NCBI GenBank assembly: GCA_020436225.1 | Contig: JAGQYE010000027.1 | Coordinates: forward strand, 1 to 48,475 | DNA from: Bacteroidota bacterium | GTDB lineage: Bacteria; Bacteroidota; Bacteroidia; Chitinophagales; JADIYW01 | DNA length: 48,475 nucleotides | Reading direction: 5' to 3' | In this document: positions 32,236 through 41,402 of the stretch, one piece after another | Layout: each line of letters starts with the position of its first letter | Position numbering within the stretch: position 1 is the first letter of the stretch | Notes under the pieces: generated by a model | Databases searched by the model: none | Told to the model about the DNA's origin: nothing | The model's input: the letters and a program-made list of their open reading frames with translations, nothing else | Program-made: the position numbers and the translations under genes

Positions 32236-33399
32236 TTATTGCAATGTTTGAATGAATTCTTCTAAAGAATGTGTATCATCGCCATTTGCTTTTGTTTTTT
32301 CTAACGCAACTTTCGCATAAGTCAACGCATCCGTTTTCTTGTTTAGCTTCTGATAAATATGAGCAACTGTATCGTTATTGTCGGCGTTGTTGTTGATTTC
32401 TACAGCAAGCAACGCAAAGTTTAATGCTTTATTTAATGCAGATTTGTCTTCGTAATTTTCGAAAATTTTTCCGGCGACATAATTCAATAATTCGTCATCT
32501 TGTTTACAGAAAGTTTCCGCAAATGCAATGGCTTTAGGGAAATATGCTTTCCAGTCATTCGCTCTACTAAGTAAAGTTAAATCATATAATGCGCAAAGTT
32601 TGTCAGTTTTTTCAGGCAAATATTGTTGGATAACTGCTTTAAATGCAGGTTTGTTTTTTCCACCTTTTCCTGCTTTTTTTGCTTCCGTCCAAACTAAATC
32701 TTCTATAAATGAATTTAGACTTTTGGTGCCAACGAGTTTTTCAAAATAAGGTTTATTTTCTTGAATAATAGTATAACCTGTATCTTGGATATAATTTGTT
32801 GTATTGTACACCAACAGCGCATTTGCAGGCGAAAGTTCATAATCAACAATAGCCAAAAATTCTTTTAATGCATCTTGTGCAGTTTTATCTTGTGCTAAAT
32901 TGGCAGCAGCTATATATTGACGCAAAAATGCTGTATCGCGATTTCTGGATTCGTATTTCTTTTTGAGCACAATAAATTGCATTTCGGGTTTTAATGAATT
33001 GTTGCAAAGTTCAATAAAATCTTTTGCAGGCATCGAGCCTAAACTTCGATGTACTAATTCGCCATTTGGATTAAAAAATAAATACGTTGGATAACTTTTT
33101 ACATTGAATTCTTTTGCCAATGTAATGCCTTCACCTTTTTCCATATCAAATTTTGCGCAAACATAATTTGGGTTGATAGCATCTCCAACTGTTGCTTGCG
33201 GAAATACTTCTTTCGACATCCATTTGCAAGGACCACACCAACTTGCATAAGCATCTAAGAAGATGTATTTATTTTCTTTTTTTGCTTTTTCTTTGATTTG
33301 TTGCCAAGTTAATTCATGCTCGAAATGCATCCCATTTTCATCTGCTAAAATTGGATTTATCAGTATTAAAAAGAAGGTGGCAATTAATATTTGTTTCAT
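32236..33399 (-). CDS. Secreted thioredoxin-fold protein with helical C-terminus
   Basis: 387 residues with a signal peptide (first 19 residues). The thioredoxin domain spans about 28-135 with the redox motif WCGPCK at 54-59 and the cis-Pro in KSYPTYLFF, so it is a periplasmic thiol oxidoreductase. The remaining 250 residues are helical and repeat-like, similar to tetratricopeptide or related modules in Bacteroidota thioredoxin family proteins, suggesting a scaffold role. The 84-base spacer upstream is made of heptamer and octamer repeats reaching up to the ATG, and no -7 element is visible in it. Confidence 0.82.
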   Translation of the reverse strand: MKQILIATFFLILINPILADENGMHFEHELTWQQIKEKAKKENKYIFLDAYASWCGPCKWMSKEVFPQATVGDAINPNYVCAKFDMEKGEGITLAKEFNVKSYPTYLFFNPNGELVHRSLGSMPAKDFIELCNNSLKPEMQFIVLKKKYESRNRDTAFLRQYIAAANLAQDKTAQDALKEFLAIVDYELSPANALLVYNTTNYIQDTGYTIIQENKPYFEKLVGTKSLNSFIEDLVWTEAKKAGKGGKNKPAFKAVIQQYLPEKTDKLCALYDLTLLSRANDWKAYFPKAIAFAETFCKQDDELLNYVAGKIFENYEDKSALNKALNFALLAVEINNNADNNDTVAHIYQKLNKKTDALTYAKVALEKTKANGDDTHSLEEFIQTLQ

Positions 33400-33483
33400 A
33401 TTAGTTGTTTGTTATTAGTTATTGGTTATTAGTTATTAGTTTGACGACTATCGACTATCGTCAAATCATCAAATCATCAAATC
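33400..33483. repeat. Heptamer (ATTAGTT/CGACTAT) and octamer (ATCAAATC) spacer array
   Basis: 33400-33441 reads as six 7-bp units: ATTAGTT, GTTTGTT, ATTAGTT, ATTGGTT, ATTAGTT, ATTAGTT. Then CGACTAT twice, within TTTGACGA (33440-33447) and its complement TCGTCAAA (33458-33465), an inverted repeat with 8-bp arms and a 10-base centre. Then TCAAATC and two ATCAAATC units up to 33483, directly before the thioesterase stop at 33484. The array fills the whole spacer between two same-strand genes. Confidence 0.75.
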
Positions 33484-33879
33484 TCAATACTTACTAATGT
33501 CAATTTTTATTGGCATTTTATCTTCGCCAACTGCAACAAACTTAAATTTTCCGTTGATGGCTAATTCTCGCTTATCGGAGTTCATTAATTCGATGAAAAT
33601 ATCAACATTAATGTCGACGCTGGTATTGCCTAAATGCGTTACTTTTCCAATTAATTCAATGATAGTTCCACTTGGAATCGGAACATTAAATTCTACTTTA
33701 TCTGTAGTAACTGTTACCATTTTTAAGCGAGTAAAACGAGTTGCTGTAATAAAAGCAACTTCATCCATAAGTTGCATAGCTGTTCCTCCAAATAAAGTAT
33801 CGTAGTGGTTGGTAGTGTTGGGAAACACAGCTTTAAAAATATGTGTTTCCGACATTCTTGAGCGTTCTTCAAAAGTCAT
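33484..33879 (-). CDS. Acyl-CoA thioesterase (hotdog fold, YciA/BFIT type)
   Basis: 131 residues, one hotdog domain. The landmarks are FPNTTNHYDTLFGGTAMQLMDEVAFI, which carries the conserved Asn and Gly-Gly and the catalytic Asp in the long helix, then VTTDKVEFNVPIPSGTIIELIGKVTHLGNTS. It hydrolyses fatty acyl-CoA in the cytoplasm. An exact -7 element (TACCTTTG, 33884-33891 minus strand) sits four bases before the ATG, so the mRNA is probably leaderless. A tandem-repeat spacer starts directly after its stop codon. Confidence 0.92.
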   Translation of the reverse strand: MTFEERSRMSETHIFKAVFPNTTNHYDTLFGGTAMQLMDEVAFITATRFTRLKMVTVTTDKVEFNVPIPSGTIIELIGKVTHLGNTSVDINVDIFIELMNSDKRELAINGKFKFVAVGEDKMPIKIDISKY

Positions 33880-33883
33880 ATTA

Positions 33884-33891
33884 CAAAGGTA
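33884..33891 (-). promoter_or_regulatory. -7 promoter element, leaderless thioesterase gene
   Basis: On the minus strand TACCTTTG (exact TAnnTTTG), then TAAT and the ATG at 33879. Confidence 0.55.
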
Positions 33892-33937
33892 TATTTTCTG
33901 TCAAAGAAAATGCAATACATTTTGAAGGAACTAAAGA

Positions 33938-34696
33938 TTATTCATCTTTTTTAGGATTTAATATCGGTTTGGTAAATGTATGCACAAGTCTTGTGTCATC
34001 ATAATAATCTCTAACATTATTGATATTCATTTTATTAGTAGAAGCTAATAAAACTCGATTATAAATTTTATTATTTAAAGAATATTCGTTGTAGATATTT
34101 ACAAATAAAATGCTATCGCCATAAAATTCTAATGCTGCTGTTTCGCCATCTACTTCAAGTGAATCTAGACTTCGTGTAATTGCTGATGAAGTATCCATGC
34201 TATAAACTAATTTATTACAATTTAAATTAAATCGATGACATTCGTTATTGTGATAAATGGATAAGGCGATGAGTGGGCTATAATAAAAACTATCGACAGC
34301 AGAATAGAAAGTTAGTTTAGTATCGTCAGGCAATAGTATAGAACGAACGGTTGAAAGTCTGTCTTTAATGTGTTTTCCATTAAGATTTTCATGATTGGCA
34401 CAAAGTGATTTTTTATTAGAGATACTATCATATATTTGTTCCCAAAATTTTATATTTAATTTGGGTATATCGTCTTTTGTAATCGTTATGGAATCAAAAT
34501 TATTAAGTATAATATTCATTCCATCATCAGCGTCAAATGTGTAAGTATTGGTAGAACTATTATAAGATAAATTTCCACTTGGCTGTACCGCAACACAAGT
34601 TTCTGATTCTGTTTTTTTATCATTCTCTTTACTGCACGATGCAATAAAAATAAATGCTAAACTAAGCATTGTTAAAAGTGCATATTTATTTTTCAT
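33938..34696 (-). CDS. Lipoprotein of unknown function
   Basis: 252 residues. A lipobox in FIFIASCSKEND puts the lipidated Cys at residue 21. The mature protein is polar, with several repeated YNNxSL-type segments and four further cysteines; no family is recognised. It is likely anchored in the envelope. It is flanked by the phosphatase gene upstream and the thioesterase gene downstream on the same strand; the roughly 50-base spacer to the phosphatase has no clear terminator, so partial cotranscription is possible. Confidence 0.7.
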   Translation of the reverse strand: MKNKYALLTMLSLAFIFIASCSKENDKKTESETCVAVQPSGNLSYNSSTNTYTFDADDGMNIILNNFDSITITKDDIPKLNIKFWEQIYDSISNKKSLCANHENLNGKHIKDRLSTVRSILLPDDTKLTFYSAVDSFYYSPLIALSIYHNNECHRFNLNCNKLVYSMDTSSAITRSLDSLEVDGETAALEFYGDSILFVNIYNEYSLNNKIYNRVLLASTNKMNINNVRDYYDDTRLVHTFTKPILNPKKDE

Positions 34697-34747
34697 TATT
34701 TATGATTTTTTTTACTATTAAATATAATAAGAAAAACGGAATATGTG

Positions 34748-36394
34748 TTATTTTATTATGGCTTTGTTAATCGTATTTCCAATACAACCACTCGGCATTT
34801 GAATATGTAAAAGGCTGGTAATGGTTGGTGCGATATCCGTCATATAGGTTTTTGTATATGTTTTGCCTTTATTAATGCCATAACCATAAAATAGCAATGG
34901 AATATGCGCATCATACGGATTCCAGACACTATGTTGAGTGCCTGTTTTATATTTAGTATCTAAATAGCCGGGTTTTAATATAGCCAAGATATCTCCACAA
35001 CGATGTGAATTATATCCATTCGTAAATTGTTCTCTTACCGGTGCCGGAATAGTTGCTTCTTGTATTTTGGTATAATCCACAACTCTGTCGATGTTATCTA
35101 TTTTTTTCAAAAATTGAATAGCAACTTTTACAATCTCATCTCTATCTAAATTATGTTGTTCGATGGCATTAAAATTCAAATAATATTGACTTTTAAAACA
35201 AGCAATAATTAAACTGTCATAGCCAAATTTTTCTTTTAAAAATACATTGAGCGCTTTCTTTGCATCAGAGCTTGAAACATTTCCATTGGGCAATTTATGT
35301 TTTTCTAAAAAGCCGGGAACATGTGCTGCTCCGTGATCAGCTGTCAAGAAAAGTGTGTAATTATTTGCACCAACTTTTTCATCTAAATAATGTAAGAAGG
35401 AAGCTAAATCTTTATCTAATCGGAGATATGTATCTTCTGCTTCTATGGAATTTGGTCCAAAAGAATGTCCAATATAATCAGTGGAAGAAATGGAAACAGT
35501 CAGCATATCTGTAATAGAATCGAGGCCTAATTGCTCTTGTTGAACGGCAGTTTTTGCAAATTCAAAAGTCAAAGAATTTCCATAAGGTGTGCTAAAAAAA
35601 ATATCATAATTATTTTCTTTGATATAGTGTTTTAAATCATAAGGAAAACCTTTTTGGCCATTGAATTCTTCATATTCATAAGTATTTATGTCGCTGTCGC
35701 TTTGAACATAAGTTTCAATTGGATATAGTGTATTCCAATCTTTTTTGTAATAATCCATTACGCGTTTTGGAGCATCAAAATCAACAACCCATTGTGGTAA
35801 TTTTTTCATATAATAAGTTGACGTAATAAAATTGCCTGTTTTCTTATCATACCAATAAGAAGCATCAGCACTATGTCCGGCTGGTAAAATTGCACCTCTA
35901 TCTTTCATGGAAATTCCGATTACTTTACTTCGGAAATTAGTTGCCAATTTTAGTTCGTCGCCAATGGTGGTTACCAATAAATTTTTAGGACTCATTTCTC
36001 CTTTTTTAGAATCTACACCAACAGATTGAACGCTTGTATCTTCCGTGCAATACACAGAACGTTGTTGGTCGTAATCGTACCAATCGTTTCCCACAATTCC
36101 ATTTATGGCAGGCACACTTCCCGTAAAAATGCTGGCATGTCCGGCAGCAGTTACTGTCGGATAATAAGGAATTAAAGTATTTTCACAACTAAATCCTTCG
36201 CGCATTAATCGCTTAAATCCACCATCAGTATATCTGTCGTAAAATCTATATAGATAATCCCAACGCATTTGGTCAATCACAATACCAACCACTAATTTCG
36301 GTCTGTCATTTATGCTTATTTCTTTCTCTGTTTTTTTAGAAAATGTGGAAGTAAGAATGAATATCAAAAAGATAAAAATGCTTGTTTTTTTCAT
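34748..36394 (-). CDS. PafA-like alkaline phosphatase / phosphodiesterase
   Basis: 548 residues with a signal peptide. It belongs to the type I phosphodiesterase/nucleotide pyrophosphatase branch of the alkaline phosphatase superfamily. The first metal ligand is in VIDQMRWD, the nucleophile is the Thr in PYYPTVTAAGHASIFTG (residue about 80), NDWYD follows at about 103, and the metal ligands DHGAAHVPGF are near the middle. This matches PafA, the main phosphate-releasing phosphatase of Bacteroidota, active in periplasm or on the surface. No Pho-box can be defined here. A lipoprotein gene follows downstream. Confidence 0.88.
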   Translation of the reverse strand: MKKTSIFIFLIFILTSTFSKKTEKEISINDRPKLVVGIVIDQMRWDYLYRFYDRYTDGGFKRLMREGFSCENTLIPYYPTVTAAGHASIFTGSVPAINGIVGNDWYDYDQQRSVYCTEDTSVQSVGVDSKKGEMSPKNLLVTTIGDELKLATNFRSKVIGISMKDRGAILPAGHSADASYWYDKKTGNFITSTYYMKKLPQWVVDFDAPKRVMDYYKKDWNTLYPIETYVQSDSDINTYEYEEFNGQKGFPYDLKHYIKENNYDIFFSTPYGNSLTFEFAKTAVQQEQLGLDSITDMLTVSISSTDYIGHSFGPNSIEAEDTYLRLDKDLASFLHYLDEKVGANNYTLFLTADHGAAHVPGFLEKHKLPNGNVSSSDAKKALNVFLKEKFGYDSLIIACFKSQYYLNFNAIEQHNLDRDEIVKVAIQFLKKIDNIDRVVDYTKIQEATIPAPVREQFTNGYNSHRCGDILAILKPGYLDTKYKTGTQHSVWNPYDAHIPLLFYGYGINKGKTYTKTYMTDIAPTITSLLHIQMPSGCIGNTINKAIIK

Positions 36395-36503
36395 GCAATA
36401 ATTTTTTGCAAGTTACTAAAAGCAATATGTTTTATGTTTGTTTTTTGCTTGTTATTTTATAATCAATTATTGATTCTGTTAGAGTTGTAATATGCATTTT
36501 TCT

Positions 36504-36511
36504 TATCTTTG
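36504..36511 (+). promoter_or_regulatory. -7 promoter element, leaderless aroC
   Basis: TATCTTTG (exact TAnnTTTG) ends five bases before the aroC ATG at 36517. A TTG at 36485-36487 is 16 bases upstream, closer than the usual -33 spacing. Confidence 0.55.
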
Positions 36512-36516
36512 TTTAT

Positions 36517-37599
36517 ATGGCAGGAAATTCGTTTGGAGAAATTTTTAAGATTACCACTTTTGGCGAAAGTCATGGTGTTGCACTTGGTGTTATTATTGAT
36601 GGTTGTCCGGCTGGTTTGGAAATAGATACAGCATTTATTCAACAAGAATTAGATAGGCGCAAACCAGGACAATCTAACATAGTTACACAACGTAAAGAAG
36701 CCGACGAGTTTGAAATTTTATCCGGCATATTTGAAGGTAAAACGCAAGGAACTCCAATTGCTCTTATCATCAGAAATGAAGATCAAAAGTCGAAAGATTA
36801 TGCGCACATCAAAGATAGCTTTCGTCCTTCGCACGCAGATTTTACTTACGAAACAAAATATGGCGTTAGAGATTATCGAGGTGGCGGAAGAAGCTCTGCA
36901 CGAGAAACGGCAGCACGTGTAGCAGCGGCAGCTATAGCCAAACAATTGCTTGCGCACTTTAATATTCAAATCAATGCGTATGTGTCGCAAGTTGGTGTTA
37001 TCAAGTTGGAAAAAGATTATTCAACAGTAGATTTATCAAAAACAGAAGATAATATTGTTCGTTGTCCGGACGCTGAAACTGCGGATAAAATGATTGAATT
37101 AATCAAAGAAATAAAAAAAGATGGCGACACAATTGGCGGTTTGGTAAGCTGCGTAATTAAAGGTGTTCCGGTTGGTTTGGGCGAGCCTGTTTTTGATAAA
37201 TTTCATGCCGATTTAGGTAAAGCGATGTTGAGCATAAATGCAGCAAAAGGTTTTGAATATGGAAGCGGTTTTGCCGGTACTACTTTGCGCGGAAGCGAGC
37301 ATAATGATATTTTTTATACTGATGAACAAAATCAAATAAAAACAAAAACCAATTATTCGGGTGGCATACAAGGTGGCATCAGCAATGGTATGGATATTTA
37401 TTTTAATGTAGCTTTTAAACCTATTGCAACAATTATGCAAGCACAATCATCTGTAGATAAACACGGAAATGAAACCGAAGTTACCGGAAGAGGCAGACAT
37501 GATCCTTGTGTGTTGCCACGTGCTGTTCCTATTGTAGAAGCGATGGCTGCATTAGTATTAGCTGACCATTTATTGAGAAATAGAAATAGTAAACTATAA
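36517..37599 (+). CDS. aroC: Chorismate synthase
   Basis: 360 residues. It makes chorismate from EPSP with reduced FMN. The N-terminal signature [20 protein letters not shown], the FMN-binding [21 protein letters not shown] and the C-terminal [18 protein letters not shown] are all clear. It is monocistronic by position and overlaps the end of the convergent beta-helix gene by six bases. The promoter element suggests a leaderless message. Confidence 0.97.
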   Translation: MAGNSFGEIFKITTFGESHGVALGVIIDGCPAGLEIDTAFIQQELDRRKPGQSNIVTQRKEADEFEILSGIFEGKTQGTPIALIIRNEDQKSKDYAHIKDSFRPSHADFTYETKYGVRDYRGGGRSSARETAARVAAAAIAKQLLAHFNIQINAYVSQVGVIKLEKDYSTVDLSKTEDNIVRCPDAETADKMIELIKEIKKDGDTIGGLVSCVIKGVPVGLGEPVFDKFHADLGKAMLSINAAKGFEYGSGFAGTTLRGSEHNDIFYTDEQNQIKTKTNYSGGIQGGISNGMDIYFNVAFKPIATIMQAQSSVDKHGNETEVTGRGRHDPCVLPRAVPIVEAMAALVLADHLLRNRNSKL

Positions 37600-39159
37600 T
37601 TTACTTTTTTTCTTTTTTCTTGTAGATTTTAATTTACAGCATTTCGTTTTTGTTTTTGACTTTGATGTTTGATTGATGTTTTCAGATGAAGTATTTTTTT
37701 CTTGTGAAAAATTAAATGCAAAAGTTTTTATTTGTTTTTGATTGCGCAAATAAGCCTCATTATTCCAAGAATTTACTTTATAAGGAACTCCAATTTTAGC
37801 AGAATAATTTTTATTGATGAGCGAATTTTCAGAAACTGTTCCACTTTGAATTTTTCCTTTTATGGTATTTCCTATTTCAACTTGATTACCACTCAGCATA
37901 AACATACCTTTTAATAATCCGGAGCCTGTGATTTCATTGGCAATAAAGTTCATATTGTTGCCGGAATTGCCATTCATTACAATGCCATAGTTTTCAATTC
38001 TGTTTCTAAAAAAAGTATTATATGGTCCGTTTTCTCCATGCGAATTATCTATCACTAAATTTTGGATGATATTGCCTTCTATTAAATTGGCATAAGGATA
38101 ATTTCCATGCAACACAATATCGCCGGCGGAACTTGAGGGTAACCAATTTTCTGTCCAATATGGATTATATGAATAATTATAGGCAATCACATTTCCATTC
38201 GCTGTTGCCTGTAACAAAAATGAATGACGCAAATGCTGAGCAATATTTGAATAAGCAAAATTATCACTTGCGCCAAACTGCATCACTACGCCATACGCTT
38301 TGCCGCCACTTCCATAGTTAAGAGCATCGTGCAAATAATTTCCGGAAACAGAAATATAGGCTGAGCTTTGTAAGTTGATGTGTGCGTAATTACAATTTTC
38401 AGATTCAACATCAGTTACCCAACAATTAACAGCATAATTAAAAAATAGGTTAGATGTTTGTTGTGTTGTTGCATCATCTCTTTTTATTTTTAAAGAGGCA
38501 ATACCAACATTCTCAACTGGCATAATTTTTTGGATTAGAGGCTTATTTCCCAAAGGAAAATCCAAGTGTAAAGGATTATCAATCGTAATTTCATTTCCAT
38601 TTATTTTTTCAATTTTGGCTATTTGAAAAAAATAATTATAAGCCCAATTAGATGCGAGTAAATTATTGGCTGTTTGTTTTACAAGGATAAAATCGCCTTG
38701 TTTAAAATCGGCAACATTGCTTACTTTAAATTTAGTATCATCTTTTTTTATTGAAGATAAAATTGAAGATTGAATGTTAGAAAGTTTTCCTTGAATAGAA
38801 AATAAATCGCCATTGCCACCTAAATTAAATTCAAGAATGGTTTTATTGCTTCCTTGCCCTTTTATGTAAATATTGGAAGGAATCGAAATTGATTTTTTGA
38901 AATAATAAGTGCCTACAGGGATTTCTATAATACCAAATTTACCATTCAGCGACTTAATGGCATTTTGTAACGCTATAGAATTATCAAAATTTTTATCATT
39001 GGCTTTTGCATTAAATGCATTAAGTTGAAGCGTCGTTGCTGTTGTAGGAATAGGAAAGGAGTTGCCTACTGAACTCCAATCAGTAATGGTTTTTGTGTCT
39101 ATTGCAAAGTTTAGGTTGTAAATAAGAATTGTAAGGATAAGTGTAATCGTAGATTTCAT
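37594..39159 (-). CDS. Secreted right-handed beta-helix protein, pectate-lyase superfamily type
   Basis: 521 residues with a signal peptide. After [11 protein letters not shown] comes an N-terminal pectate-lyase-3-like cap ([30 protein letters not shown], with [13 protein letters not shown]), then a long run of beta-helix coils rich in Asn and aromatic residues. Such proteins often act on polysaccharides at the surface; no catalytic residues can be named here. The last 25 residues are very rich in Lys and Ser with adjacent cysteines. No T9SS-type C-terminal signal is visible, so export beyond the periplasm is unclear. It overlaps aroC tail to tail. Confidence 0.72.
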   Translation of the reverse strand: MKSTITLILTILIYNLNFAIDTKTITDWSSVGNSFPIPTTATTLQLNAFNAKANDKNFDNSIALQNAIKSLNGKFGIIEIPVGTYYFKKSISIPSNIYIKGQGSNKTILEFNLGGNGDLFSIQGKLSNIQSSILSSIKKDDTKFKVSNVADFKQGDFILVKQTANNLLASNWAYNYFFQIAKIEKINGNEITIDNPLHLDFPLGNKPLIQKIMPVENVGIASLKIKRDDATTQQTSNLFFNYAVNCWVTDVESENCNYAHINLQSSAYISVSGNYLHDALNYGSGGKAYGVVMQFGASDNFAYSNIAQHLRHSFLLQATANGNVIAYNYSYNPYWTENWLPSSSAGDIVLHGNYPYANLIEGNIIQNLVIDNSHGENGPYNTFFRNRIENYGIVMNGNSGNNMNFIANEITGSGLLKGMFMLSGNQVEIGNTIKGKIQSGTVSENSLINKNYSAKIGVPYKVNSWNNEAYLRNQKQIKTFAFNFSQEKNTSSENINQTSKSKTKTKCCKLKSTRKKKKSKL

Positions 39160-39258
39160 AAAAGGACATTTTTTCTGTTTTCATTCAAATATTATACCAT
39201 TGTCTTTGTTGATTTTAGTCAATTTATTCTATTTGACGAAAAAAAATGAAATTTAGAC

Positions 39259-39289
39259 TTGACAAAATGTTAATTATGTATTAATATTG
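39259..39289 (+). promoter_or_regulatory. Promoter of the T9SS-tailed gene
   Basis: TTG (39259-39261) and the -7 element TAATATTG (39282-39289, one mismatch from TAnnTTTG) are 20 bases apart, the spacing used in Bacteroidota. Transcription from about 39293 would give a leader of roughly 120 bases before ATG 39414. In that leader I see no clear hairpin. Confidence 0.5.
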
Positions 39290-39413
39290 TATGGTAAACC
39301 CTTTATTAATTATTATTAGAAACATAAATAGACACCCAACAATCCTTTTTTAATCTATTTATTTTCTGTAGTTCTTAATAAAAGAAATTAATAACCCTTT
39401 TAAACCCTACATT

Positions 39414-39806
39414 ATGAAACAGTTCCTTTTAAAGTCATTGCTTTTATGTGCTGTTACTGTTGCTTATTTCGGTACAGCTTCTGCACAAAGTGAATTATTC
39501 GCTGGAAATGTTCAATTCTCGCCAAGTAGTATTTCTTCATTTGCACAATCTCCGGACAAAATCACTTTTAGTGAATTAATCCAAGATAATGACAATATGC
39601 AAGTGAATGTTCAAACTCAGTCGCCAACTAAAGTTCAAGTTAAGTATTTTAACATGACCGGCAATATGGCTAAGCAAGAAACATACGACTTAGTGAAAGG
39701 CAGCAACGAATTGAAAGTTAATACTGACAATTTGGATGCCGGCGTGTACATGGTTCAATTCTATTCTGCAAACGGAAGTGCGTTGAGAAGAATAGTAAAG
39801 AACTAA
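39414..39806 (+). CDS. Small secreted protein consisting mainly of a T9SS C-terminal sorting domain
   Basis: 130 residues. The signal peptide is about 24 residues (ending TASAQ). Residues about 60-130 match the type A T9SS sorting domain pattern: a strand with VQVKYFNMTGNMA, then ETYDLVKGSNELKV, then DNLDAGVYMVQFYSANGSALRRIVKN. Only about 35 residues of other sequence lie between signal peptide and tail, so there is little cargo. It is monocistronic, with a strong-looking promoter, a 120-base leader and an intrinsic terminator (39887-39915). It could be a surface peptide or an abundant structural component. A related non-T9SS DUF with this strand pattern is the alternative. Confidence 0.7.
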   Translation: MKQFLLKSLLLCAVTVAYFGTASAQSELFAGNVQFSPSSISSFAQSPDKITFSELIQDNDNMQVNVQTQSPTKVQVKYFNMTGNMAKQETYDLVKGSNELKVNTDNLDAGVYMVQFYSANGSALRRIVKN

Positions 39807-39886
39807 AAGCTACGTTCATAAAGTTATAATCAATAATATAGGTTTAATTCTTTAGAATTAAATAGATCACCTCTGTTTTTTCATAC

Positions 39887-39915
39887 AAAAAAAGTCTGCG
39901 AATGCAGACTTTTTT
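39887..39915. terminator. Bidirectional intrinsic terminator
   Basis: The stem AAAAAAAGTCTGC / GCAGACTTTTTT has a four-base loop GAAT (39900-39903). It ends the T9SS-tailed gene and the minus-strand SDR gene. Confidence 0.88.
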
Positions 39916-39937
39916 ATTTTATTTTCTTTGAATGAAA

Positions 39938-40585
39938 TTAGAATTGAATTTCGAAATCTTTTTTGTCGGAATATAATTTCCAGAATTGCTCAGCTACATT
40001 TTGGAAGTTATATTTTTCATTTTCTTTCTCAATGTGATTGCAAATTGTGAGCGTTCCAACAAAAATATTTCTTGGCTTTAAGGCAAGATGTAAAGAATGC
40101 GCTAAATTTCGAATTCCTGCTTTTCCGATAGAAAGTGAACCTAAATCAGGATTAGGCACTAAAGCATAACCACCGCCGGAAATTAAAATGGCACCTTCGC
40201 CTTTCTTTTCCATATCAGGCAATACCAAATTCACGGCAGTCATTACAGATGCTACATTGATTTTAAAATCGCGCGTAAGTCCGTCGGCTGTTTCTTCTGC
40301 AATATTTACTTTTTTACGTTTGGCAACATTGTAATGTACAACGTCAATATGTTCGTGTTGCTCCCAAATTCTATCAAAAGCATCTTTAATAGAATCACTG
40401 TCGCCAGCATCACCAACATAAATTTGAGTTGGGATGTTTTTTTGTGTCAATATTTTTTGGAGTTCTTCCAATTTTTCTTCTCTTCTTGAGATAAGCACAA
40501 CCGAGAAACCTTCTTTGCCAAATTTTTCTGCTACAGCAAGCGAAATACCTTTGCCTGCACCAATAATTACAATTACTTTACTCAT
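39938..40585 (-). CDS. Atypical SDR-fold protein lacking the catalytic Tyr
   Basis: 215 residues, shorter than the classical 250. The Rossmann start VIIGAGKGISLAVAEKFG differs from TGxxxGIG; NNAG is replaced by NVAK (86-89). The catalytic Lys is K155 in LSIGKAGIRN, but the position four before it, normally Tyr, is Leu151. A Ser at 136 (ISGGGY) remains. Reductase activity by the standard mechanism is therefore doubtful, and a cofactor-binding or regulatory role is possible. It lies one base downstream of the methyltransferase gene, so the two form one transcript. Confidence 0.72.
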   Translation of the reverse strand: MSKVIVIIGAGKGISLAVAEKFGKEGFSVVLISRREEKLEELQKILTQKNIPTQIYVGDAGDSDSIKDAFDRIWEQHEHIDVVHYNVAKRKKVNIAEETADGLTRDFKINVASVMTAVNLVLPDMEKKGEGAILISGGGYALVPNPDLGSLSIGKAGIRNLAHSLHLALKPRNIFVGTLTICNHIEKENEKYNFQNVAEQFWKLYSDKKDFEIQF

Positions 40586-40586
40586 A

Positions 40587-41333
40587 TTAATTTTTCTTAG
40601 CTAACACAATATATCTGTCTGATAGTTTTGCTTGAAATGGATTTAATTGATAATCGCCAAATTCTTTTACCAAAGAAAATCCTGTATTATTTAAAAATGT
40701 ATGAAAATGATGTTGCATTAATGCTTGAACCTCTTCTTTATACATCCAAATTTTTTCTTCTTTTTCTATTTGAATATGTTTGATTATTTTTCCGTTGGCG
40801 ACTTCTTTCCGAATATAAAAATTATAACCATCTATTGTTTTATTTTCTCTTGGAACAAGATTATGTATAACTTTTTCTGCATTCATAAAGTCGATGAGAA
40901 TATGTCCGTTTTCTTTTAATCCATTATGCATGGCTTCAAAAACTTTTTCATTTTCAGGTAGATGATTGAAGTATCCAATACTAGTGAAAAAATTAAAAAC
41001 ATAATCGAAATAGTTGATGCGAAAAGGTGATCGCATATCATGAACATAAAATTCTAAGTTAGGAAGTTGATATGTTGCATTGGCATGTTTGATACTTCTT
41101 TCGGATAAATCGATGCCTACAACTTCATTTCCTTTATCAGCTAAATAATGTGCATGTCGTCCTTTTCCACAAGCTAAATCTAAGATGCTAGCTTGTTGAA
41201 TATTTAGATAACTTACTAAATTATCTATAAAATTATTTGCTTCTTCTTGATTTCTGTTTTTATATAAAATATGATATAATGGTGAATCAAACCAAAGCTC
41301 AAACCAATCTTTTTGCGTGTCAGACATATCCAT
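40587..41333 (-). CDS. Class I SAM-dependent methyltransferase
   Basis: 248 residues. Motif I is ILDLACGKGRHAHYLADKG, motif II GNEVVGIDLSERSIKHA, and the acidic motif LEFYVHDMR. The acceptor is not identifiable. The start could be ATG 41333 or the second ATG six bases on; nothing decides between them. The downstream SDR-like gene starts one base after its stop, so they are cotranscribed. The upstream neighbour is the MATE gene on the same strand, 69 bases away. Confidence 0.88.
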   Translation of the reverse strand: MDMSDTQKDWFELWFDSPLYHILYKNRNQEEANNFIDNLVSYLNIQQASILDLACGKGRHAHYLADKGNEVVGIDLSERSIKHANATYQLPNLEFYVHDMRSPFRINYFDYVFNFFTSIGYFNHLPENEKVFEAMHNGLKENGHILIDFMNAEKVIHNLVPRENKTIDGYNFYIRKEVANGKIIKHIQIEKEEKIWMYKEEVQALMQHHFHTFLNNTGFSLVKEFGDYQLNPFQAKLSDRYIVLAKKN

Positions 41334-41402
41334 GAATTATGGAATACAAGTTACGATGTGCGATTGAAAACAAGAAAAGTTTATTCTATTATTTTTTGGT
41401 TT

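Noticed and set aside
33400-33483. CRISPR-like array
   Set aside because: The units are 7-8 bp with no unique spacers of 25-40 bp, so this is a tandem repeat, and no cas gene is nearby.
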